Source of the DNA: Bacteroidales bacterium UBA1173 | GTDB taxonomy: Bacteria; Bacteroidota; Bacteroidia; Bacteroidales; F082 | Direction: 5' to 3' | Assembly (NCBI GenBank): GCA_002311655.1 | Contig: DBYZ01000008.1 | Location: 124,001 to 188,000 of the forward strand | DNA length: 64,000 nucleotides | Shown here: positions 24,948-32,415 of the stretch, in pieces | Position numbering within the stretch: the first letter of the stretch is position 1 | Layout: each line of letters starts with the position of its first letter | The notes under the pieces: model-generated | What the model was told of the DNA's origin: nothing | The model's input: only the letters and a program-made list of their open reading frames with translations | Databases searched by the model: none | Position numbers and translations under genes: made by a program

Positions 24948-25607
24948 ATGCAGGAAGATAATTACCGTCATAAGGGAATGCGCCAGAATTTGGTGCAAGT
25001 GCTTAAGGATAAAGGCATTACGGATACCGCAGTGCTTGACGCCATAGGCTCGGTGCCGCGTCATGTCTTCCTCGAATCGATGTTTGTTGAGTTCGCGTAT
25101 CAGGACAAGGCCTTCCCCATCGGCTCGGGTCAGACTATCTCGCAGCCCTTCACTGTGGCAATGCAGAGTCAGTTGCTGAATGTTTCAAAAGGCATGAAAG
25201 TTCTCGAAATCGGCACAGGTTCCGGCTATCAGTCGTGCATCCTCGCCCACATGGGTGCCAAAGTGTTCACCATCGAGCGCCAGCGCAACCTATACATGAA
25301 GACGAAGCCTTTCCTCGCTGAGTTTCCATACAACATCAAGACATTCCTCGGCGACGGCAACAAAGGATTGCCCACTTTCGCTCCTTTCGACAGGATTCTA
25401 ATCACTGCTGCTGCACCTGAGATACCGGAAAATCTTGTGAATCAATTGAAAACCGGCGGCATCATGGTTATTCCGCTCAACGACGAAGCCGATGCCAGCA
25501 AACAAATCATGCTGCGGCTCACGAAACAAGCCGACGGCACCATGCTCCGCGAGGAGTTCGGAGACTGTCGTTTTGTCCCGATGTTAAAAGATATTGGTAA
25601 AGATTAA
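24948..25607 (+). CDS. pcm: Protein-L-isoaspartate O-methyltransferase
   Basis: SAM-dependent repair enzyme that methylates isoaspartyl residues in damaged proteins. The 219-residue product shows the family motif GSGQTISQP (about residues 58-66), the SAM-binding motif VLEIGTGSGYQ (about 85-95) and DRILITAAAPEIP. Start and length are normal. It converges on trmB, with two bases between the stop codons. Confidence 0.95.
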   Translation: MQEDNYRHKGMRQNLVQVLKDKGITDTAVLDAIGSVPRHVFLESMFVEFAYQDKAFPIGSGQTISQPFTVAMQSQLLNVSKGMKVLEIGTGSGYQSCILAHMGAKVFTIERQRNLYMKTKPFLAEFPYNIKTFLGDGNKGLPTFAPFDRILITAAAPEIPENLVNQLKTGGIMVIPLNDEADASKQIMLRLTKQADGTMLREEFGDCRFVPMLKDIGKD

Positions 25608-25609
25608 TC

Positions 25610-26272
25610 CTATTTTACCTTGAATTTTAGATATTTTATTGTTAACCCCTGCTTCAGCCACATGGACTCGTAATAGGTACGAATAGTCTTCACTTCGAGT
25701 TCGTCATAATTGGCATACAGGTCGTTATAGTTGTAAATGATAGGATATCCTGCCTCATTCACCACTTCCAAGGTGAAATCATACAGCAAGTCGCTGTCAG
25801 TCTTGAGGTTGACATAGCTGTCGTTCTTCAAAAACGTTTTGTATCTCTCAAGATAAATCGGGGCTGTAAGACGTTTGCGCGCTTTGAGAATCTGCGGGTC
25901 AGGGAATGTAATCCAGATTTCGTCGACCTCGTTCTCGCCAAAGAAATGTTCAATCAACTCGATGCGGGTGCGCACAAATGCCACGTTTTTCAAGCCTTCC
26001 GCAATGCCTTGCTTCAATCCGACCCACATCCTCGCGCCTTTGATGTCGACACCTATGTAATTAATGTCAGGATGTGCCTTCGCCAAACCGATGGTATATT
26101 CGCCTTTACCGCAGCCGAGTTCAAGTACAATGGGATTGTCGTTGCCAAAAAACTCATGCCAACGTCCTTTCAAAGGAAACCCTTCCTCTTTGATACGTTC
26201 AAACGAATATTCAAAAAGGTTGTCAAAAGTCTTGCATTCAGCAAAACGCTCGAGTTTGTTTTTCTTTCCCAC
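25610..26272 (-). CDS. trmB: tRNA (guanine-N7-)-methyltransferase TrmB
   Basis: SAM-dependent enzyme that makes m7G46 in the tRNA variable loop. The 220-residue product has the SAM motif LELGCGKGEYT (about residues 51-61), GVDIKGARMWVGLKQ and the family motif ITFPDPQ (about 120-126). The start is a GTG at 26272, four bases after the stop of the HU/SPOR gene. No upstream ATG would fit, and the start MGKKNKLERF agrees with related proteins. Confidence 0.95.
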   Translation of the reverse strand: MGKKNKLERFAECKTFDNLFEYSFERIKEEGFPLKGRWHEFFGNDNPIVLELGCGKGEYTIGLAKAHPDINYIGVDIKGARMWVGLKQGIAEGLKNVAFVRTRIELIEHFFGENEVDEIWITFPDPQILKARKRLTAPIYLERYKTFLKNDSYVNLKTDSDLLYDFTLEVVNEAGYPIIYNYNDLYANYDELEVKTIRTYYESMWLKQGLTIKYLKFKVK

Positions 26273-26276
26273 TGTC

Positions 26277-27323
26277 TTATTTTTTACGTAAAAGCCAAGC
26301 GGCCTCGTTATATTCTTTCTTAATGATTTCCAAGCGTTTAAGTGCCGCTTCTTTGCCCATCACCACCTCATAGGCCACTCTCACATTGCCTTTTTTGTTA
26401 GCCTGAAGCACCTCGACATTGTCGAAACCCTGTTTCTTGAAACCATTCGCACATCTGCGAGCATCTTTATTGTTTTTAAAAGAACCTCCGATGATGTAAT
26501 AATAGTTGGGATCGACTGGTTTAAGCGATTCATTATCAAGTGGTTGAAGATAATTTATATCTTTAGCGCCAAATGTCGGCAATGACACTTTAGTCACAGG
26601 GATACGCTCAACATTTATCTTCTCCATAGCCTCAAATCTTGCATTTAAATGCTTGGCTATGAATTCGTTAGGTGAAGAATAGAAGAACAGGTTCCACGAT
26701 GCTATTTTTGAGTCGCTCTTGTCGGCACCCCAGCCCAGTAAAACGAGCAACATCGCAACCATCATCGAATAGGCTGCCGCGCGGAACCATCTGTAATTAT
26801 AACGGTTCACATGATGCGGTTTCTCTTCCCCATGCACCGTCATTGCAGTGTTTTTGGCCTTCTGTTCTGCTGCGATTTTCGTAGCGATATGCTGATATGT
26901 CTCACTTCTATAAATCGGCTGCACCGAGAAGGATGTCAGTCCGAATGCGTCGCCCAACAAGTTGACATCGTCATCCAAACGCAACGTGAAATCCTTGCTG
27001 TTGATGCGTTCCAGTGTTCCAATGCCTTCGAGATGCAACGGCTCATTGCAATCCAACACCGCAAGACTGCGCATGGCGAAATCATGCACCATCTTTGCAG
27101 CTTCTTCATGTGACACGTCCATCTTAACGCTAAAATAATCAACGAGAACGCCGTCATCAGCTATAAGCTGGCTGTTGAAAACCACCTCCTTTGATGGCGG
27201 TGTCAGCCTATGACTGGCGTAGTCGATAGTCGCAGGAGTCTCCTTCGAGATGAACGCACCGAACTCTGGCACTATCACGCATTCGCGCTCAAACAATAAT
27301 TCCGATAAATATTTTACAATCAT
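26277..27323 (-). CDS. HU/CCDC81-like domain protein with C-terminal SPOR domain
   Basis: The 348-residue product begins MIVKYLSELLFERECVIVPE, typical of the Bacteroidota CCDC81-like HU domain, with a second such domain to about residue 140. A single transmembrane helix follows at about residues 180-200. The C-terminal 75 residues form a SPOR domain (YYIIGGSFKNNKDARRCANG), which binds denuded glycan strands at division sites. The architecture suggests a link between the cytoplasm and septal peptidoglycan. The frame is open to 27347, but that lies inside kdsB, so the ATG at 27323 is chosen. Confidence 0.88.
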   Translation of the reverse strand: MIVKYLSELLFERECVIVPEFGAFISKETPATIDYASHRLTPPSKEVVFNSQLIADDGVLVDYFSVKMDVSHEEAAKMVHDFAMRSLAVLDCNEPLHLEGIGTLERINSKDFTLRLDDDVNLLGDAFGLTSFSVQPIYRSETYQHIATKIAAEQKAKNTAMTVHGEEKPHHVNRYNYRWFRAAAYSMMVAMLLVLLGWGADKSDSKIASWNLFFYSSPNEFIAKHLNARFEAMEKINVERIPVTKVSLPTFGAKDINYLQPLDNESLKPVDPNYYYIIGGSFKNNKDARRCANGFKKQGFDNVEVLQANKKGNVRVAYEVVMGKEAALKRLEIIKKEYNEAAWLLRKK

Positions 27324-27324
27324 C

Positions 27325-28050
27325 TTATTCTTTAAAAATAGATTCAATCTTTGTTATATCTTCCGGTACATCGACCGAGAAACTTTCAAATTCAGTGACT
27401 CCCATCCTGACAGTATATCCGTTTTCAAGCCAACGCAACTGCTCCAACGACTCCGCCAACTCCAATCCCGACTGTGGCAATGATGCCACCTCTTTCAAAA
27501 CATCACATTTATAGGCGTATATGCCAATGTGTTTGTAAAACGTGCGCTCCACCTGATTTCTCAGATATGGAATAGCGAACCTGCTGAAATACAACGCCTT
27601 ACCGTTTTTATCAAACACTACCTTCACTGCATTCGGGCTCTTCAGTTCGTCTTCGTCATGAATAGGCTTGCACAACGATGCCAACGGAGTGTCCTTATCT
27701 GATATCAGTTCTGCTATCTGATTAATTTGCAACGGGTTGATATAAGGTTCGTCACCTTGAATGTTGATCACAGCATCGAATCCTGCACCAACTTTAGCAA
27801 CCACCTCGCAGCAACGGTCGGTACCGCTTTTATGGTTTGTCGATGTCATCACCGCCTTGCCACCGAAGCCAACTACTGCATTAAAAATACGCTCATCATC
27901 AGTAGCGACTACCACTTCCGCGAGTCTGTCAGCTTTTTTCGCCTGTTCATACACACGCTGTATCATCATCTTTCCGTTGATGAGAGCAAGCGGTTTGCCC
28001 TCAAAGCGTGTCGAGCCGTATCTTGCTGGTATGATTCCTAATATCTTCAT
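27325..28050 (-). CDS. kdsB: 3-deoxy-manno-octulosonate cytidylyltransferase
   Basis: Activates Kdo as CMP-Kdo for the inner core of lipopolysaccharide. The 241-residue product has the nucleotidyltransferase start IIPARYGSTRFEGKPL (residues 6-21), the metal/CTP site NIQGDEPYI (about 95-103) and SRFAIPY. It confirms a Gram-negative outer membrane. It follows the deoxynucleoside kinase gene by two bases and is followed by the HU/SPOR gene by one base. Confidence 0.97.
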   Translation of the reverse strand: MKILGIIPARYGSTRFEGKPLALINGKMMIQRVYEQAKKADRLAEVVVATDDERIFNAVVGFGGKAVMTSTNHKSGTDRCCEVVAKVGAGFDAVINIQGDEPYINPLQINQIAELISDKDTPLASLCKPIHDEDELKSPNAVKVVFDKNGKALYFSRFAIPYLRNQVERTFYKHIGIYAYKCDVLKEVASLPQSGLELAESLEQLRWLENGYTVRMGVTEFESFSVDVPEDITKIESIFKE

Positions 28051-28052
28051 AA

Positions 28053-28664
28053 TCAGAACAATCCGTTTAATGAACCGTTAATCTGGTCGATAACGACGCT
28101 CAAATCCTCAGGTTTCTCCAAGTCGATATTGTCGCTCTCGATAATCAGGAGTTTTCCTTTATTATAGTTGGCAATCCAGTTCTCATAACGTTTATTCAGA
28201 GCCTTCAGATAATCGAGACGGATCGACTGTTCGTAGTCACGGTTACGTTTCTGAATCTGACGTACGAGCGTCGGCACGCTGGCACGGAGATAAATCAGCA
28301 GATCAGGAGCCTGAAGGAACGAACTCATCAGCTCAAAAAGATCCTGATAGTTCTGATAGTCACGGGTTTCCATGAGACCCATATCATAGAGGTTTGCCGC
28401 GAAGATGTATGCATCCTCGTAAATTGTGCGGTCCTGAATTATGTCGTCGCCACTCTTACGGATGTCCATCACCTGACGGAAACGGCTGTTCAAGAAATAA
28501 ATCTGCAGATTGAACGACCAGCGTTTCATATCTTCATAAAAACTCTCAAGATATGGATTGTTATCAACCTCCTCAAAATGAGGCTTCCATCCAAAATGCT
28601 TTGATAATAAGCGAGTTAGTGTAGTCTTTCCAGACCCGATATTTCCAGCTATAGCAATATGCAT
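28053..28664 (-). CDS. Deoxynucleoside kinase family protein
   Basis: The 203-residue product has the P-loop GNIGSGKTTLT (residues 7-17), the EEVDNNPYLESFYED segment (about 36-50) that binds substrate, and the DRTIYEDAYIFA motif (about 77-88) with the conserved DR pair. The C-terminal lid contains RDYEQSIRLDYL. This matches the dGK/dCK/dAK salvage kinases. Substrate preference cannot be read. It is the first gene before kdsB. Confidence 0.9.
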   Translation of the reverse strand: MHIAIAGNIGSGKTTLTRLLSKHFGWKPHFEEVDNNPYLESFYEDMKRWSFNLQIYFLNSRFRQVMDIRKSGDDIIQDRTIYEDAYIFAANLYDMGLMETRDYQNYQDLFELMSSFLQAPDLLIYLRASVPTLVRQIQKRNRDYEQSIRLDYLKALNKRYENWIANYNKGKLLIIESDNIDLEKPEDLSVVIDQINGSLNGLF

Positions 28665-28754
28665 AATACTCCAAATTTTTCGCTAAAATACAAAATATTT
28701 TTGATTTACAAACAAAAAAAACTATTAATTTAAATCGTCAAATTAATAATGTTT

Positions 28755-28792
28755 GAGATTTCTCGACTACACTTCGTTTCGCTCGAAATGAC
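28755..28792. repeat. Dispersed GTCATTTCGAGCGAA repeat, copy in the dNK-lptG spacer
   Basis: Reads GAGATTTCTCGACT, then a longer TTCGTTTCGCTCGAAATGAC end. It lies in the 137-bp gap between the lptG-like gene and the deoxynucleoside kinase gene. It is related to copies at 16788, 21337 and 42801. Confidence 0.8.
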
Positions 28793-28801
28793 AGGGTCCG
28801 G

Positions 28802-29875
28802 TTATTTTGGAGCCTTCACCATGAAATAAATTCCAATGGTGGCGAAGATGATATTCGGCAGCCATCCTGCCATAAACGGCGAGATGATTCCAGACACCGC
28901 AAAGACGCGGAAAAACTCCATGAAAATGATATATGAGAACGTGATAGTGATGCCGATTCCAAGATTCAGACCCATTCCGCCTCGTGTTTTTCGGCTCGAT
29001 AACGATGCACCGATAAGCGTAAGTATGATAATGGCCGCCGGCGACGCCAAACGTTTGTGTTTTTCAATCTCGTAAGGCAAGATATTATCAGCGCCTTTCA
29101 CCCTCGATTGCGCTATAAACCTGTTGAGTTCGATAAGGTTCATCTCCTCGAAATCCTCTTTCACAAAGTAAAAGTCAGACGTTTTCATCATCAGCGTCGT
29201 ATCTTTCAACTTGCCTCGGACAAGCCTCTCCTCCGGCTCAAAATAATACTCGATGTAATTATAGATATGCCAGTTGTTATGAAGCGTGTCGTAAACTATC
29301 TTATCAGAAGTCAATTTATATTCAAGCTTATGATTATCAAACTTTTCCAAGGTAAATTTATAACCAGTGGTACGCTTCATATCGTAGCTCGACATATAAG
29401 CGTAAACACCTTTTTCAATCTGCACGTGTATGTTCTGACCCGAGCTCTTCATCAGGTTTTCCATGTAGGTGTTTTTAAACGTGCGGCGCACCGTATCCAT
29501 CCTAGGAATCAAGAAGTTACCAAGATAAAACGAACCTGATGCGAGCAGCAACGCCGCCATGATATATGGCCACAAAAACCTCCTGAAACTCACACCACTG
29601 CTGAGGATAGCTATGATTTCGGTATGTCCCGCCATCTTCGAGGTGAAGAAAATCACCGATATGAAGGTGAAGAGATAAATGAAAAGGTTAATAAAATAAG
29701 GGATAAACGGGATGTAGTAATGGAAAACGACCTCATACAGCGAGGCATTGTTTTTGATGAAACTGTCGACGTTTTCCGACACATCGAACACAATGACAAT
29801 CACAATAAGCAGACTGATGGCAAAGAAAAATGTGCCAATGAACTTTTTGAAGATATACCAGTCAAGCTTTCTCAT
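28802..29875 (-). CDS. LptF/LptG-family permease (YjgP/YjgQ)
   Basis: Inner-membrane subunit of the lipopolysaccharide export machine (Lpt), which drives LPS to the outer membrane. The 357-residue product has three N-terminal helices (about residues 12-32, 55-75, 98-120), a periplasmic beta-jellyroll domain (about 130-265) and three C-terminal helices. The basic LGNFLIPRMDTVRRTFKN segment and the ITFSYIIFMEFF region fit the family. It is closer to LptG by position and form, but the F/G choice is uncertain. It lies just downstream of tgt. Confidence 0.88.
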   Translation of the reverse strand: MRKLDWYIFKKFIGTFFFAISLLIVIVIVFDVSENVDSFIKNNASLYEVVFHYYIPFIPYFINLFIYLFTFISVIFFTSKMAGHTEIIAILSSGVSFRRFLWPYIMAALLLASGSFYLGNFLIPRMDTVRRTFKNTYMENLMKSSGQNIHVQIEKGVYAYMSSYDMKRTTGYKFTLEKFDNHKLEYKLTSDKIVYDTLHNNWHIYNYIEYYFEPEERLVRGKLKDTTLMMKTSDFYFVKEDFEEMNLIELNRFIAQSRVKGADNILPYEIEKHKRLASPAAIIILTLIGASLSSRKTRGGMGLNLGIGITITFSYIIFMEFFRVFAVSGIISPFMAGWLPNIIFATIGIYFMVKAPK

Positions 29876-29894
29876 TATCCTGATTCTCAGTGTT

Positions 29895-31028
29895 TTACGA
29901 TATTCTATTCATCACTTTTGGAAGCATCATGTCGCGCCATTCGGTGAAGTCGCCTTCGATGATGTGTTTTCTCGCCTCTTTCACCAGCCACAGATAAAAA
30001 CCGAGGTTATGAACCGACGCAATCATCGGACCGAGCATCTCTTTCGCGATGATGAGATGTCGCAGATATGCCTTTGAATACTGGCGATCCACATATGTCG
30101 TGCCGTTTTCGTCGATTGGCGAGAAATCGTATTTCCAACGCTCGTTTTTGATATTTATTATGCCCTCTGACGTGTAAAGCATGCCATGGCGACCGACGCG
30201 TGTAGGTATAACGCAGTCAAACATGTCGACGCCGCGTGAGATTGCCTCCAGAATATTTGCCGGAGTGCCGACACCCATGAGATATCGCGGTTTGTCTTTC
30301 GGCAGGATGGCGTTCACAATCTCGATCATCTCGTACATCACCTCCGTCGGCTCACCTACAGCAAGTCCGCCGATAGCGTGACCGTCGCAGTTTTTCGAAG
30401 CGATGAACTCAGCTGATTCCTCACGCAAATCCTTGTAGGTGCATCCCTGAACGATAGGGAACAACGACTGATAATAACCATATTGCGGCTCTGTCTCGTT
30501 GAAACGTTTCACACAGCGGTCGAGCCAGCGATGGGTGCGTCCCATTGCTTCTTTTGCGTATTTGTAATCCGAAGTGCCCGGTGCGCATTCATCGAAAGCC
30601 ATCATGATGTCTGCACCAATAGTGCGTTCGATGTCCATCACACGTTCAGGCGTGAACATCAGCTTCGTGCCATCGATGTGCGAGCGAAACTCCACGCCTT
30701 CCTCAGTCATCTTGCGGATATCTGTCAACGAAAACACCTGAAAACCTCCGCTGTCGGTCAGAATCGGGTGATGCCAGCCGTTAAACTGATGCAATCCGCC
30801 GCATGCATGCAGCACATCCAAACCGGGGCGAAGATAAAGATGATAAGTGTTTCCAAGAATAATCTGCGCCTTAATCTCTTCTTCCAAATCCCTGACATGC
30901 ACTGCTTTAACGCTTCCGACAGTACCCACTGGCATAAAAATAGGGGTTTCGATATCACCATGATCGGTGGTAAGGACGCCGGCGCGCGCATTGCTTTTCG
31001 CATCGTTTTTAACTAAACTGTACTTCAT
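29895..31028 (-). CDS. tgt: tRNA-guanine transglycosylase (Tgt)
   Basis: Exchanges guanine 34 for a queuine precursor in tRNAs with GUN anticodons, including tRNA-His(GUG) in this window. The 377-residue product has LTDSGGFQVFSL (about residues 89-100, catalytic region), QGCTYKDLR, GGLAVGEP and PTRVGRHGML. The zinc cysteines (CxCxxC) that normally precede the final SRAY/HxxH region are not present: the segment reads GTTYVDRQYSKAYLRHL. The later His in ASVHN is kept. This may be a Bacteroidota-wide variant. Confidence 0.94.
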   Translation of the reverse strand: MKYSLVKNDAKSNARAGVLTTDHGDIETPIFMPVGTVGSVKAVHVRDLEEEIKAQIILGNTYHLYLRPGLDVLHACGGLHQFNGWHHPILTDSGGFQVFSLTDIRKMTEEGVEFRSHIDGTKLMFTPERVMDIERTIGADIMMAFDECAPGTSDYKYAKEAMGRTHRWLDRCVKRFNETEPQYGYYQSLFPIVQGCTYKDLREESAEFIASKNCDGHAIGGLAVGEPTEVMYEMIEIVNAILPKDKPRYLMGVGTPANILEAISRGVDMFDCVIPTRVGRHGMLYTSEGIINIKNERWKYDFSPIDENGTTYVDRQYSKAYLRHLIIAKEMLGPMIASVHNLGFYLWLVKEARKHIIEGDFTEWRDMMLPKVMNRIS

Positions 31029-31042
31029 CTGAAAAATTTGTG

Positions 31043-31050
31043 CAAAGATA
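31043..31050 (-). promoter_or_regulatory. Promoter -7 box of tgt
   Basis: The minus strand reads TATCTTTG, 14 bases upstream of the tgt ATG. Hairpin repeat copy 2 begins 19 bases further upstream. Confidence 0.65.
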
Positions 31051-31069
31051 CAAATAATTTTGATTAATT

Positions 31070-31148
31070 GATATTTTTAATACCATTCTCGAATTACTCT
31101 CAGTACCCTGTGGTAAGTCGTAATTCTGCGAATGGCATTAAAAATATC
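31070..31148. repeat. 79-bp hairpin repeat, copy 2 (inverted relative to copy 1)
   Basis: Arms GATATTTTTAATACCATTC and GAATGGCATTAAAAATATC flank inner arms GAATTAC/GTAATTC and the same apical 20-base core as copy 1 at 24818-24894. Like copy 1, it lies between divergent genes (tgt and a glycosyltransferase gene). Confidence 0.9.
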
Positions 31149-31213
31149 CCCAATAAATATAAAATTATCAAAAAAACTAATGACTAAGGACTAAAGACTA
31201 AAGACTTTTTTAC

Positions 31214-31221
31214 TAATTTTG
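31214..31221 (+). promoter_or_regulatory. Promoter -7 box of the family 2 glycosyltransferase gene
   Basis: TAATTTTG lies 22 bases before the ATG at 31244. A stretch of CTAAAGA heptamers lies immediately upstream (31183-31206). Confidence 0.6.
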
Positions 31222-31243
31222 CAAAACGAAATAAATATTGAAA

Positions 31244-32413
31244 ATGGACATTGTTTTTAACTATAACTCATTGAGTTTTATCGTTTTATGCGTTTTTTGC
31301 CTCGCTTGGCTGATTCAGATGTGCTACTTTTGGGGACTCTTCAGCCGACTGGCATTTTTCAAGAAAAACAAATACGACAACACCAAGCCGGTTTACGAGC
31401 CAGTTTCGGTAATCGTTTGTGCCAAAGACGCTTACGAGTACCTCGTCGACCTGGTTCCAAAGATTCTTTCGCAGGATTATCCGGACTTTGAACTAGTCAT
31501 AGTCAACGACTGCTCTACAGATGAGACCACCGATTATTTGAAAATACTTACCGACAAACGCCCTGACATCAACGTAGTGTCGCTCACCCAAAGCCTCAAC
31601 TTCTTCCACGGAAAGAAATTCCCGCTCAGCATGGGCATCAAATCGGCAAAACACGACTTATTATTATTGACCGATGCCGACTGCATGCCAGAAAACGACC
31701 AATGGATAAAAGGCATGGTCAGCGCATACCGCAAAGGCACGGAAGTAGTGTTGGGATACGGTCCATATTTCGAACGTAAAGGATTGTTAAACAAGCTGAT
31801 ACGTTTTGACACGCTTTACACCGCCATCCAGTATTTCTCAATGGCATTGGCAAAAAGACCTTACATGGGCGTGGGAAGAAACCTTTCATATCGACGTGAA
31901 TTGTTCTACAAAAACAAAGGATTCACATCACATTACACCATCCCTTCAGGCGACGACGACATCTTCATCAGCCAGGTGGCAACGCCAAAAAACACACGCA
32001 TCTTCATCGACCCGAAAAACCGCATCGAGTCGGAGCCAAAACACACATTCGGCAGCTGGATCTATCAGAAGAGACGCCACTACTCCACCGTCAATATGTA
32101 CAAACCATTGACTAACGCTATATTAGGAACTCTTTTGTCGAGCAGGGTTTTGTATTACGCATCACTCATCACGCTGTTCTGTATGCCTCAAGCCATAGAT
32201 TTCGTGTCGAGAAACGAGCTTTACTACGTTGTCATCGGCGCGTTCGCAGCATTGCATTGCATCAGCATGGACTGGATTTACATTAAATCAGCCAAACAAT
32301 TGGGAGAGAAGAAGTTATATCTCTTATTCGCCCCTCTTTACGATATATTTTTCACGATTTTCACATCGCTTTTGGGCATCAGAAACACCATTTCCAAACC
32401 CAAAGGCTGGTAG
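31244..32413 (+). CDS. Family 2 membrane glycosyltransferase
   Basis: The 389-residue product has an N-terminal transmembrane helix (about residues 8-30), a GT-A catalytic domain with VSVIVCAKDA (about 53-62), VNDCSTDET (about 88-96) and the metal-binding LTDADCMP (about 142-149), an SGDDDIFIS acceptor motif and QKRRHYS (a QxxRW-like motif). The end has two or three more helices. This is the layout of processive or lipid-linked GT2 enzymes. The start is the ATG at 31244; the in-frame TTG at 31238 is not preferred. The acceptor is unknown. Confidence 0.92.
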   Translation: MDIVFNYNSLSFIVLCVFCLAWLIQMCYFWGLFSRLAFFKKNKYDNTKPVYEPVSVIVCAKDAYEYLVDLVPKILSQDYPDFELVIVNDCSTDETTDYLKILTDKRPDINVVSLTQSLNFFHGKKFPLSMGIKSAKHDLLLLTDADCMPENDQWIKGMVSAYRKGTEVVLGYGPYFERKGLLNKLIRFDTLYTAIQYFSMALAKRPYMGVGRNLSYRRELFYKNKGFTSHYTIPSGDDDIFISQVATPKNTRIFIDPKNRIESEPKHTFGSWIYQKRRHYSTVNMYKPLTNAILGTLLSSRVLYYASLITLFCMPQAIDFVSRNELYYVVIGAFAALHCISMDWIYIKSAKQLGEKKLYLLFAPLYDIFFTIFTSLLGIRNTISKPKGW

Positions 32414-32415
32414 GA

